A DNA stretch of 64,000 bases, from assembly GCA_002633005.1 (NCBI GenBank), contig NMRA01000019.1, positions 1,453,719-1,517,718 on the forward strand, given 5' to 3'. A model generated the notes under the pieces. That model was not told the DNA's origin, searched no databases, and worked only from the letters and a program-made list of their open reading frames with translations. Positions 22,304 to 32,769 of the stretch are shown in pieces (position 1 is the stretch's first letter; the number at the start of each line of letters is the position of its first letter). Made by a program: the position numbers and the translations under genes. Origin of the DNA: Phoronis australis. Taxonomy: Eukaryota; Phoronida; Phoronidae.

Positions 22304-22592
22304 GCAAAGAACTGTCAGTTCATTATGGTTGTGACCATGTCAGGTGAATGAAATGGCATGCTGTGACATGTCAACCTAAAGAAACTCTCAAGTAGTAACA
22401 AATTGCTGGAGATTTTCAAGCCCAAAATTCACACCTTATTTTTATCANGCAAAGAACTGTCAGTTCATTATGGTTGTGACCATGTCAGGTGAATGAAATG
22501 GCATGCTGTGACACGTCAACCTAAAAAAACTCTCAAGTAGTAACAAATTGCTGGAGATTTTCAAGCCCAAAATTCACACCTTATTTTTATCA
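22304..22592. repeat. 144-bp duplication around a single N
   Basis: 22304-22447 is repeated at 22449-22592 with two substitutions (ACATGTC/ACACGTC and AAAG/AAAA). The only thing between the copies is one N at 22448. This is best read as two allelic contig ends that overlap but were joined without merging. Confidence 0.95.
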
Positions 22593-24616
22593 AGGAACAA
22601 TTCGAGATCAATATCATACTAATGGTACACGGTCTAAATAAACAGTTGGTTTTCGTGACATAAGGCATGCCTATATCTACTTTAAATTCCAATAGAGCAT
22701 AGAGTCTTTACAAGAGCAGACACAAACCTTTGATCCAGATTGTGAGGATGCAGGTGACAAAGAAGATAAGGACAAGGGTGAACAACAGCTCTGAATCACT
22801 GTAAGATGACAATAGTGGCATTTGTAAGAAGACATTCAATTTAAAATTTATTCTGAGGCCTCTACACTGAGAACTCAGACATGTATCTATGAATCTGAAA
22901 CAGTGACAATGAATCGACAGATGGAATCGTAAAAGGGCAAATTTTCAAAATAAGGTTTTTAGAAATCATAATTGCTCCCCACACCAAACATGATGCACAA
23001 AAATTCAACCAGCAGCTGGAGTTAGCTTGCATTTATACTACAGTTGTAAGCGAGTTGAAAATTTTCACATGCAAATTAGTTACATTACAAATGTTCTTTG
23101 CTCAACTGGACATCCTCCAAAGCACTGATACATTAGAATAAAAACTTCACACTAAAGTACGGTTTACACAAACCTAATATAAATAACTCAAATGAAACAC
23201 TGCTTCGTGCATTTCAGTGTGCATTTCCATGTTTTAATATGGAACAGCAGTGACGCCATCATGTGCAAAGTGCACTCATCCTTAAAAAATATCTCTAATA
23301 TTTGCCTGGTAAGCTGCTTGGCTGTATTCATAAGTTTACGTGTAAAAGTCTAGGTCCAAGCAGTTTTTTTAGTAAAAAAGCTCGCTACAGGGGGTTAGTT
23401 TGAAAACGCAGATGTAAACGCTTTGTTCTATGTATTTTTGTAAAAAAATCAGTGTGGGGGGTTGCTGGTGCACTGCACGGTGGTAGGGGTAATGCGTTGT
23501 CGGAATCACGGACACTCCGAAATATTGGGAATCCCATTTTGGACACCCTATTTTCGAAATCCTGGGTGAATCCCTGAATAGAAATTGAACAGGCTTTAAA
23601 CAAGGCATGTTTAAATACTGTAAACGAAACAGTGATATCTTTGGTTAGGATTGTGAGTTGTGAGTTGAATAAAATGTGAAATGTCACTCCATGAGATATT
23701 AAGGAAATGAATGAAACAATACCTCAAGGTTTCTTCAGGTGATGACCAGTCTGGGACTCTTGCAAAGAAGTTTGTAGAGGGCGTTGTCTAAACCACTCAT
23801 TCTGAAAGTACAGATGATGAAGGAGGGTTTAAATACAATTTGACTCACTTTACCAGGAGCAATCACAAGATTTAAGAATGTACTTTCAGTCAATTTGTCA
23901 CACCTTTATGCTTAAAACAACTTTGATTTAATTACCAGAAGGCAAAATTTGTAGCTGAGACAGCATTATTCTAAACTGACAGCGACTTAAGAGACTTATA
24001 ATTGATGAAAATTCCGGCTTACGTTAAAGCCCATAGCCTAATCTCTGTATTCGATACACAACTCGAAAATTTAGCAATTCCATGACATGAGAAAACATAA
24101 GATTTGTACTCCAATCACGTGATTTGACTGGCTAATTTTTTGAGGTTGTGAGTTCAAGTAATGTACCTGGACCATGCAGATTGCAATTAACCATTTTCTC
24201 CTAACCTGCACAGTCTAAGATGGAAATACAGAGAAAAGTGGCCATCAATAACTGAAGTTTAGCACACCTATTCTTTCTTTTAAAACTTAATGGAATAAGA
24301 AAGATCAACTTACGGTTACACGGGCCCCTGTAGGTGGTCAGTATTCTCCTAACTGGAAAAAATAAAGCAAAACTAATAAGACATTCTCAAGTATAGCCAT
24401 CTTGACCAAGACTTATCCCCCACCCCCCCACTGTACTCAGTACGACAAACACTGATATGAGCTTTCTAATAAAGCTATTGGCGTGGCCAGGTGAAGTCCC
24501 TAACACATCCTACAAACATCCCCCCCCCTCTCCCGCCACAATTATTTACACCACCTGCCACATTGTTCTGCTAGTTGAAATTGAACTAAAAGCCCTTATG
24601 TACTTAATTTCGGTCT
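22593..24616. other. No gene confirmed
   Basis: A short frame at 22705-22794 (ending KEDKDKGEQQL) has a coding flavour but no good splice context. C-rich runs lie at 24417-24429 and about 24521. No repeat was identified. Confidence 0.4.
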
Positions 24617-24780
24617 GAGCAGAGTGTCGACATAAATTAGAAAGTTAATCGAACCGTTTTTACCGGCTTTGGATGTCAAAGTAAACTGTAGCTGATGATG
24701 TTGTCATCGAAGTAATCGCAACGTAGTGCAGATGCAACACTTGTACACCAGGATTTTTTAATGTGATAATTTGGGAACAT
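24617..24780 (+). repeat. Diverged direct repeat, partner at 42974-43143
   Basis: Both start GAGC.GAGTGTCGA..TAAATT and end TTTTTAATGTGA.(T/A)ATTTG, about 165-170 bases apart. Upstream C-runs and CACA-rich sequence also correspond. Class unknown. Confidence 0.55.
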
Positions 24781-25504
24781 TGACATGTGCTAATGGACAC
24801 AAAAACCTATTTCTAATTCGATTAGTGACTACTCGAGCAAAATATGAGCAGCTTTTAGCGACGACATTACCCTGTAATTGTCGATGATAGCAGTGGCCCC
24901 TGACAATAACTTCTTCGATGTAACCGAAGTTAATCATTCATACTACCCTACACCACAGCATCGACGCTCCGCTTGTCTACTGTGAAGTCAACTGGCACAG
25001 TTAACTTCGATTCAGGACCGTAGTTAACCCTCCATACTGACTGCAACTCCCCAAAACATCGCCATGTCGACGTTAGAATGAAAGGGCCTTACTAGTTTTA
25101 ACTACATGTTAAAACACTAACATGGTGTAACTAGTCCGGGTCAGAGTGAATCAGTACTACTACTAGTACTAGTAGTATTAGAACAAAAAGCTTAACAGCT
25201 GATCGAATTGTAGCCAGCCAGCTAGCTGTATGATGACTGTATTATACAGCTTTGTACCAAGGCTAATCGAATTGAGGCTCTTCAAAATGATTCGGGTCCG
25301 ATGTATGCTGACTGAGATCAGTCACCCATCGGTGAATGCTCTAAACGTGTATACGAGTCATTGAAAATTTCACAAACAGCACACTTAATGACTTATACTT
25401 GTCCATCGAAAGCCTGGTATAGTTCATTTGTTGTAATGTAAAACCTTCACGAGTTCGAACATTCAGTCTTGTCCTCATTGTTCCTCACCTATCGAACGAG
25501 TCGA

Positions 25505-25636
25505 TTACAGGTACAAGGTTTGTTGGTAATGCCGCTTTTTGTACTTGCTAACACGTCTTTTTCTGAATCTCGTAGAGCAGGACGACTGCGTTTCGCCTTC
25601 GGACGTACACTTCATAGATCTACTTCTCCCCGCCAT
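25505..25636 (-). CDS. Possible first exon of an unidentified minus-strand gene
   Basis: An ATG at 25636 (CAAATGGCGGGG context) opens a 43-codon frame: Ser/Cys/Thr-rich at first (MAGRSRSMKC), then strongly basic (RFRKRRVSKYKKRH), stopping at 25505. A GTAATC donor just before the stop, or GTGAGG further on, could lead to later exons in the 21.7-25 kb region, but none was recognised. The GC-rich local composition and the NRF1-like palindrome 34 bases upstream support a real 5' end. The product is unknown. Confidence 0.4.
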   Translation of the reverse strand: MAGRSRSMKCTSEGETQSSCSTRFRKRRVSKYKKRHYQQTLYL

Positions 25637-25669
25637 TTGTATAAATTCTGTTGACCTCTAGATCTGTGG

Positions 25670-25681
25670 CTGCGCATGCGT
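25670..25681. promoter_or_regulatory. NRF1-like palindrome upstream of the minus-strand ATG
   Basis: TGCGCATGCG (25671-25680) close to the consensus YGCGCAYGCGCR, about 35 bases upstream of the ATG at 25636. Its position is typical of CpG-type promoters of housekeeping genes. No TATA box was noted. Confidence 0.45.
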
Positions 25682-26595
25682 TGTTGTAATGTTTATAATC
25701 ATTTTAGCAGTCGGGAAGCTAAATTCTTTGTAAACATTTCATTCGTTTGTAGTATTTACAACGATTTTTTTCAAACTTTTTGCACAAGTTGAAAGTTAAT
25801 AACTTTTTGAACTCCATGTCACATCAAAAAACCGGCTTAAACGGCGTTAAGAGGTTTTTTCTTCTATAACTCGGACCATAGGCCTTTAACACGGGGTATA
25901 CCCGGCTTGTGTCACAAAAACAGCATTTGATTTAGACCGCTTATCAAACTGGAGGTGACCGGAGCATCGAAAGAACTGGACTAACGATAAAGTTTGGCAG
26001 ATATATCGGATAACTGTCGAATCTCATAAGTTCCAATTTATGAAATACGCGATAATGAAAAATTCTGGAGTCACTGCATAGTTTCTAATCTCCATCCAAC
26101 TTATGATAAATGCACACATGAGCTCACGGTCATTTGACTGAGAAGACGTATACTAACGGCAGAATGTCATGTGTGATAGCACTTCGAATCTGAGGTCGAC
26201 AGCACAGTACAAGATAAATCAGCCTAGTGAACTAAGCGATTCCCTAAAATAATACCAATTGAATTTTTGAAAATATTTGAATACCACAGACCCCTTACAT
26301 TTAGACCAATTTTAAACATTTAGGACTTACATACAAATCGACGAAATGACGAGCAGTTGACAGATTGCGGTCTCGAATGTTTAAACTAAATGAAAGATGC
26401 TTTGTTATCGACAGAAATTCATTTTTTTACGAACAAACCGAGGAATACCTGGTGGACACGTTGAATGCTGTTCTGGCAGAGAATCACTTTGAAAAATGCA
26501 ATTTAATCTGTTTTTCGCGTTCCAGGCCTTTCTAAGAATAGACAAAAGACATATTGTGAGCTCCTCCCGTATTCTTGGGAATATATTTAAGTTTG
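25682..26595. other. No gene recognised
   Basis: No recognisable structure or coding signal. Confidence 0.45.
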
Positions 26596-26753
26596 CAGTA
26601 GCGGATTTGGGTGGGGGGCTAAGGGGGCCATGCAACCCTAAATTTCTCCCAGATTCCATTTGGCAGTTCGTGGGTAAGAATGTCTGACGGACAAAATCCA
26701 GGCTAATTCTCTGTCCTGCCGCCCCCTAACTCAAAATCCTGGATTCACATCTG
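26596..26753 (+). mobile_element. hAT-like MITE copy, near-perfect 5-bp flanks
   Basis: Left end CAGTAGCGGATTTGGG; right end, inverted, CAGATGTGAATCCAGG. Core TCTCCCAGATTCCATTTGG. The flanks are GTTTG (26591-26595) and GTTTT (26754-26758), four of five bases matching. No coding capacity. Confidence 0.85.
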
Positions 26754-27317
26754 GTTTTGGCACTTCTTCCTCACCCCACGTGAGTAAATATGTTTTCTTT
26801 GTTTGTGCGCTATCAGTGCCGCAAATACTAAAAAGCAAATAAAATAATTTCTTGAAGAGGGAAAATGTTCAAAGAAGGCAAATACCGAAATAAAAAATAA
26901 ACATTTAGTTTTCTTTAACAATCCTGCAAAATAACAAACTACGGATACGACGTTGACTAACCTGAGATAATAGCGGGCGTTCGCCTAATTCCGGATGATG
27001 GCGCGTTGTTGGCTTGTATAAGCCAAAAATACAGTCGTGTCCCTAGCAGTATTGTTTTCTTTAAGACGAAAATGAATTTATATACCAACTTACAGGTACT
27101 TCAGTACCGGAGCGGACATCAACATGAAGCTGTAGTGTACAATATATTTACTGTATAGCTGTATACAGTAGCAGTGACCAATCTGCCAATGTTGGGACGC
27201 CCGGCCTTTGATACTCGACGTCTTTTTATAACAATTAATGAACTGGAGTAATTTGGCACCCTCTAATCTCTGTTAGTAACTCGTTTAAAAGCATCGCCAT
27301 CGCTGGCCCGCGAACTG

Positions 27318-27570
27318 TGGTGTCTATGCTAGCGGCCGTTTCTTGCTGCACCGGAACTCTTCCACTGCTGTCCTGGGGTGTCTGTTTCGACAGTCGTCCA
27401 GTCCTTCCTGGCATCCCAGATCATACAGCCGGCCGACTTGCGGCATCTAGTGTCTGTGCTGACAGCTGTCCCCTGCTAACTGGCAACCCTGCCACCGCCG
27501 GTCTGCGCTATCGGTGCTGACAGCCATGTCCTGTTGCCCTGCAACCTTGTCATTGCGGGCCTGTGGCCTG
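27318..27570 (+). repeat. Degenerate GC-rich minisatellite, about 4 units
   Basis: Units of about 60-67 bases start at (G)TGTCT(A/G)TGCT..ACAGC-type words: near 27320, 27380, 27449 and 27511. The clearest landmarks are GTGCTGACAGC (twice), CCTGC.AAC and CTTGTCATTGC/CTGCCACCGC. The plus strand is open for 67 codons, but the repeat structure explains it. Confidence 0.5.
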
Positions 27571-28247
27571 CTGTGCAAAACAAACTTTGAGACCACTCCA
27601 ATGTGCGTCATGCTATGTTGAAGACCACCCTCTTACACAGCGCCACCTATACTGAATAGTGGCCTGGTGGAAACATAACGGGACTCCGTGTTTGGGCATC
27701 AATGCGCATGTCTTGGTTGGGAGTATACCGATCACACTTGAAAACGCGTTTATGAACTATGCTAGTTTGAGCTTAAGCCACTAGATCAGGGTTCTCTTGA
27801 TTTTGTTTCTATCACTGCCCGTTTTAATAAATTGTAACTAGCCTACCCAAGTCAAAGGTCGTCGCAATACTACTAGCAGTAAACTGAAATGGTTTTCACA
27901 GATTTCAACCAATGGGAATGACTGAATGTTATGACGTCGATTTCATTTCTTTAATCAATGAGAAACAATGTTAAATAACATTCGACAGTGCTACGTTTAG
28001 TACTGAGCGCTGTGAAAGAGTGTATGTCGAAGACCATGCAGTTGCACGCTGCACACAACGCCATTTGGTTTCAATTGCGTTGCCGATCCGAGAACGGTTC
28101 ACCTGACTCAACGACTGGTACATCTGTCTGCTTTCACTCCCGAGTTTAAAATGTGCTGGGTGGCAGAATGAGTATGTAATTCAAATCTCGGTTAGTCGTT
28201 ACAGTGATGACATGACTGACAAGGTACAATTATAAACGAACCGGTGT
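27571..28247. other. No gene recognised
   Basis: No recognisable structure or coding signal. Confidence 0.4.
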
Positions 28248-28253
28248 GGGACC

Positions 28254-28408
28254 CAGGAACGGATCCAGGATTTTTATTTAGGGGGACCAGGGCAGAGTAT
28301 TAGCCAGGATTTTGCCCGTCAGACGGCGCACCCCAGAGCTGTCAAGTGGAATCTGGGAGAGTTTTAGGGGGGCCATGGCCCCCTTGGCCCCCTCTAAGTC
28401 CGTCACTG
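28254..28408 (-). mobile_element. hAT-like MITE copy with 5-bp target duplication GGACC
   Basis: Left end CAGGAACGGATCCAGG; right end, inverted, CAGTGACGGACTTAGAGG. Flanked by GGACC at 28249-28253 and 28409-28413. Relative to 6597 it is inverted (core ATCTGGGAGA on this strand). Confidence 0.9.
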
Positions 28409-28413
28409 GGACC

Positions 28414-30674
28414 AGCGTGCGATTTTTTATTTAAACTCGTTGCAGGAATTAGGAATCGGTCTCACTAGCTTGTAGCAGACGACGCTGACTGTTGTCACGT
28501 ACACATGTAGCAGACGACACTGACTGTGGGTGTCTGATACCGTGTGTGCAAATTCAACTACATCAATAAAATGCTCATAGATTATCGAGGTCTTCATTAC
28601 AATGTATTTCTAAAGCTTATTTGTTTTCACCGTATTTTGTAGGAAAAACAATGAGTAGCTCGTTCAGTTGGCCAATAAAGACCGCTAAATACATTATTTT
28701 CGCTAGTTCTTTACCAACTTAACAAACTAATTTTCACCACTTTTTATTGACATAAGAGCAAGAGTTACAGACAGGAATAGTGTTGTTGTCAGTGATACAT
28801 TCTTGGAGACTGTGATACTCTTGTTTAGAATTTATTTTACATTTCTGTGATAAGTAACACCAACGTACTGAGAAGAACCGTCTGAACTACAAAAATACTT
28901 TCAAGTTCAAGGTGAGATCAATACATGTACTAGACGTTTTTTCAGAATTTCAATGGGGGAATAGCGTTCATTTGCAACACTTTAGACTAGGTACCATAGC
29001 TGTTACTAGACGGCTTTGACCTATTATGGACCGTTATTGGCCACAGAAACGGCGTCGAGTATCTCAGCAAAGAACGTTTGCCGTCTCAGAAATTATAGGT
29101 GCATAGATTGGGCCCTTTATCACAATAATTGTCTTTTAATTTTAATTTTAGTTTGACTTTGATGTCGTTCTGAATAAGTGCAAGATAAACGGTAATTGCA
29201 CTTTCCCAATTTCAACTCGAAACTATTTTTAGCTTTCCATAAAAGGAAGCCAATAATGTCAGGGATCTGACTGTATTTTCGGCGTGCACAAAGCCGGTTA
29301 CGAGAGCGATTATTAGAGTGTGAGCCCTTCAAATTCATCTAGCATCCGTGGGATTTCAAAGAGTAATCATCCCGACCGGGCATAAGCTCCTCGGGCGATA
29401 ATTTCTGACATAAGTAGCTCATTTTGCGCACTACTGGAGGTCGGTGTACATGTAGTTAGTCCGACTGAAATAAGTCTTGGTGTTTCAACATCCCCGGCAA
29501 CGTTAGCTGTGTCATCGATTTACGCTCTCTTTTTGTGGTGAGGTGTATTGCACTTTTGTAACACAAGGATAGGCAGACTCTTATTATTGTGAACAGGCAC
29601 CTTAAACAGTAACGGTGCTGTAATTAACCATATTCCATAATCAGAAAAGCACGTGCGTAATCGAATCCTGCCTTACTTTGTGATTGCATCAATTAGATTA
29701 CACACCTTCGACACCAGGAATTTAGTGCGTTGCGCAGAGTGTATGAGCGAGTCTCCCAGAAATTAGTGAATCCTGCGCCAACTTGCACCGCAACACTATT
29801 CAGCAATGCCTGCGAATGACGGGTAAGTATCATTTGGCATAAACTGTCAGAAGCATTTGACATGAATTAACTAATTAAATTGTCAGTACTGTTAAGCGTT
29901 TACAATGTAAGTTGTAAAGTTGCCACGAGGTTGCAAAAGGTAAATTTGGCACAAAGTATAGCGCTGTAAATGTGCCTTAAGGGGGAAGGATAGGGTGTAG
30001 AAACAGTTATCATTACCCATGTTCCTCCTTAAAATAACTTCACAATACAGCATTTTAAAAAAGAGTGAAACTTTAAGAAAACTATACGAAAAAGTGTTTT
30101 TACGAAAACACACTTTCTCATTTTTCGAATTGCCTATTTTTTCTTAAACCAAGTGTCAGTTTTCTCAGAAACTTCCTAATTGCAAGAACCAAACGGTGTT
30201 GTTTCATGTTTTTAAGATTTCATTTCGAGATTTTAAAAAACACGCACCTCAGTTGATAGTTTCACCGTGGTGGCAATACATTTAACAAATGAGTTTGTTT
30301 CTCAGCAATTAATCAAGTTAAATGAAATCATGCTAATTGAGATTCAATGCAAGTGAATTTCAATTAACATTTTTTATGATGTGGAAGTGAAACTACGTTC
30401 ACATAAAAAACCTTTGCAAAGATGAGTGTCAAGGATTATTTATTCGATTCACAATGTGAAGAAGTCATGTCATCATGTTTTAAACTTGTTCTGCCACCGA
30501 GGCGAATTTCACTAACTTTAAACTTGATGGTACTTGCCATGTACTGCAGGCTGTTTTACGTTTACATATAAAGTGCTTATTATCCCTTCTAGTACATGTA
30601 TCTGTGCTGTATGCACTGCACACGGTGGGCGCATATCAACGCTAGATGCTCTTGCCATTAACTTACATGTAGAG
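28414..30674. other. No gene recognised
   Basis: A short repeated phrase, GTAGCAGACGAC(G/A)CTGACTG, occurs twice at about 28471-28530. Otherwise AT-rich with no coding signal. Confidence 0.45.
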
Positions 30675-30707
30675 ACCCCGAGTGTGTTCCGCTAAGACAC
30701 GTCGGGG
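30675..30707. repeat. Short GC-stemmed hairpin
   Basis: CCCCGA.TGTGT and ACAC..TCGGGG pair around TCCGCTAAG. Isolated; no transcript context. Confidence 0.6.
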
Positions 30708-31008
30708 CAAGAACGCATTCACAAATTGTATGGTTAGTAATAACGTCTGTACAGTATATATCCAATAGGAGTCTCTGCAAGTGTAGTTCTGGACACATTT
30801 CTATACGTTTTCGGGCAAGTTGTTTTCGATTTCTCTCATTTGACGACAACGGCGGTTCCGATCTAAATGTAGGATTGATTTTGTATTATGTATTTATGTA
30901 CATGTAGGCCTAGTTATGTTCTCTTCGTTTTGCCACTGAATATCGCGATTGCTATATACATGTATTAGAACATCTCTCTTCTCGAATAGTAAACAAAGGA
31001 CCTGGTGT

Positions 31009-31170
31009 TGGCTAATATTGAAACATGAGAAATAAACACAGCAAAATGCAGGAACCCCAACTGGGAATCGAATCGGCAGGTTTCTAAACTGCCGGTCTAG
31101 TGCTTTGTACCACTGACCTATTGAGGAACCGATATCTGTGGAATTACTGTTTGCAGCCAACTGTTACATG
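31009..31170 (-). repeat. tRNA-derived SINE-like unit, copy 1
   Basis: On the minus strand, the A-box-like TAGGTCAGTGG and the B-box-like CGATTCGATTCCC lie in a tRNA-like layout. The candidate acceptor arms TCCTCAA and TTGGGGT pair at six of seven positions (one G-T wobble); the T stem does not pair. Shared with copy 2 at 31286: AGGAACCCC, AATCGAA, TACCACTGA, AGGAACCGAT and ATTACTGTTTGCAG. Confidence 0.75.
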
Positions 31171-31285
31171 TATGTCATTCATTCCATGAGCAGCATTTCG
31201 CCTTCTTAAAACGATATTTGGACAAATATATAATTAGCAATTCAGCAGTAGCTGAAAACTGGACAAAATAAATATAGACGCTGAC

Positions 31286-31432
31286 GCTGGGTAATAGTGA
31301 AACATATCATCACAGAAAAATTAGGAACCCCATCTGGAAATCGAACCAAGAGCCTCCGGCCTAATGCTTTTACCACTGAGCTTTTCAGGAACCGATGTCA
31401 GTGCCATTACTGTTTGCAGTCAAACGGCAACC
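31286..31432 (-). repeat. tRNA-derived SINE-like unit, copy 2
   Basis: Same order of landmarks as copy 1, in the same orientation, about 270 bases downstream. Minus-strand AAGCTCAGTGG and GGTTCGATTTCC are the promoter-like boxes. A plus-strand open frame across it is not coding. Confidence 0.75.
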
Positions 31433-31809
31433 TAGAGAACTCTGGTTCGATTCTTTTTTCTACCATAATGTCGATTTTGAAGTTAACTAGAAATAGTTAG
31501 TTCACACAGGTATACGATATTCTAAAATTTTAAAATAAGGTCCTATTATTCTTTTGCCCCATTGCAAATCCCTGAGTCAATCTGAATGGTTGTTCAGGAC
31601 CCTGACAGATCGTGTTCAAGGGGAAAAATCGTGCCTGCTTAAATGATGTCTTATCTTTTTATTCAAATCAATTAATTATAAACAGTATAGTTATAAAGAA
31701 CAAAAAAATCCCACACACACATGGACGCGTCAAGAGAAACACATCCCTCGGAGACGTACTTACACCAAACACTTTCTGAAATAAATGAGTTTCAAAAGGG
31801 ACTTAAATT

Positions 31810-32145
31810 GAACATTTAATAAAGTATTGCTGTTCTGATGGTTAAAACATTTTTAAGTTGCCCAAAAGATCAAATCGGTTTTTCGTATTGGCATTAACCA
31901 CGTGATTGCTTTGCAAATCGACTTAAATTCAAGATTTGACAAATTGAGAATTATAATTAAGACTTTCTGAGTGCTCCACTGAGGCTTCGGTCAAAAATTA
32001 CAACTATCCAACAGCTTCTGTGTCTTCATCGTCACTCAGCTTCCGTTTTTTTTAATTAATTAATGTTCTTCGTTGTATATTGGGACAGACGACGGAATCG
32101 GAGTGGTAGTGCCGGCGCAGCGCCACTGTCGGTCGTCTGCCATTG
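31810..32145 (+). repeat. Inverted duplicate of 36483-36790
   Basis: Shared blocks: CCCAAAAGATCAAATC, TTGGCATTAA..ACG.GATTGCTTT, GAGAATTATAA, CAACAGCTTCTGT, TCATCGTCACTCAG, ACGACGGAA.CGGAGT and GCGCAGCGCCACTGTCGGTCG. Substitutions and indels are scattered. It is therefore an old repeat family with two copies about 4.5 kb apart in opposite orientation. Confidence 0.85.
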
Positions 32146-32680
32146 CACTCCCCTCCCCCCCATCTTCTCCATACGCATACTGGCACAAACTAAAAATCCA
32201 AACGTCGTCAAATCTTGTCACAGTCGTATAATGCTGATTACCGGTGTTATAATGAACTCAATATTTCCTCACGCATTTTAACCTTTTCTTTTTGCGGCCG
32301 CAAAGGGGTCGGGACTGGGCCCTCTTAAATCCGCATATATCATATGATCTAAACTCACAACATTACCACCACGATGGAAAAATCAATATTTTCATTTTTT
32401 AAACCGTAGCCTGTAAAATAACTTTTGCTTCTGATCTCCAAATTACAGTTACATGTAAACCACGCTTGTCTAAAAAGTCTAGTCTTGTTAATATCATGAC
32501 AAGGGAACTCGTAACACTGATCTTGAATAATGGGAAATACATGAAATATTGCGATAAATGAACGGCTTTTATTAATTTAGCCGAACGCTGCAAAATCTTG
32601 AAAATTTGACGTAGTTGCTTGTTGCAGCAATAGGGCAAATATCGGTAGCTCGTCCAAAAATCCTCATCGTCCGTCTACAG
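32146..32680. other. No gene recognised
   Basis: No structure beyond a C-rich run near 32155. Confidence 0.4.
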
Positions 32681-32769
32681 CTCCAAAGGAAGACACACTG
32701 ACTTTCGAGAAGATGCTGGAAGGGGTTTGGGGAAATGCAGGAACGGAAGCCGGACACCCTGTCAGATAT
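32681..32769 (+). CDS. Weak candidate exon, product unknown
   Basis: Bounded by CCGTCTACAG| and AGATAT|GTGAGC, phase 1 to 0. It encodes PKEDTLTFEKMLEGVWGNAG and a short continuation. The amino-acid mix looks coding and the opposite strand is also open. No neighbours in phase and no family recognised, so this may be chance. Confidence 0.2.

Noticed and set aside
22705-22794. Terminal exon ending KEDKDKGEQQL
   Set aside because: Only 29 codons, with a weak acceptor and no nearby polyadenylation signal; it could easily be chance.
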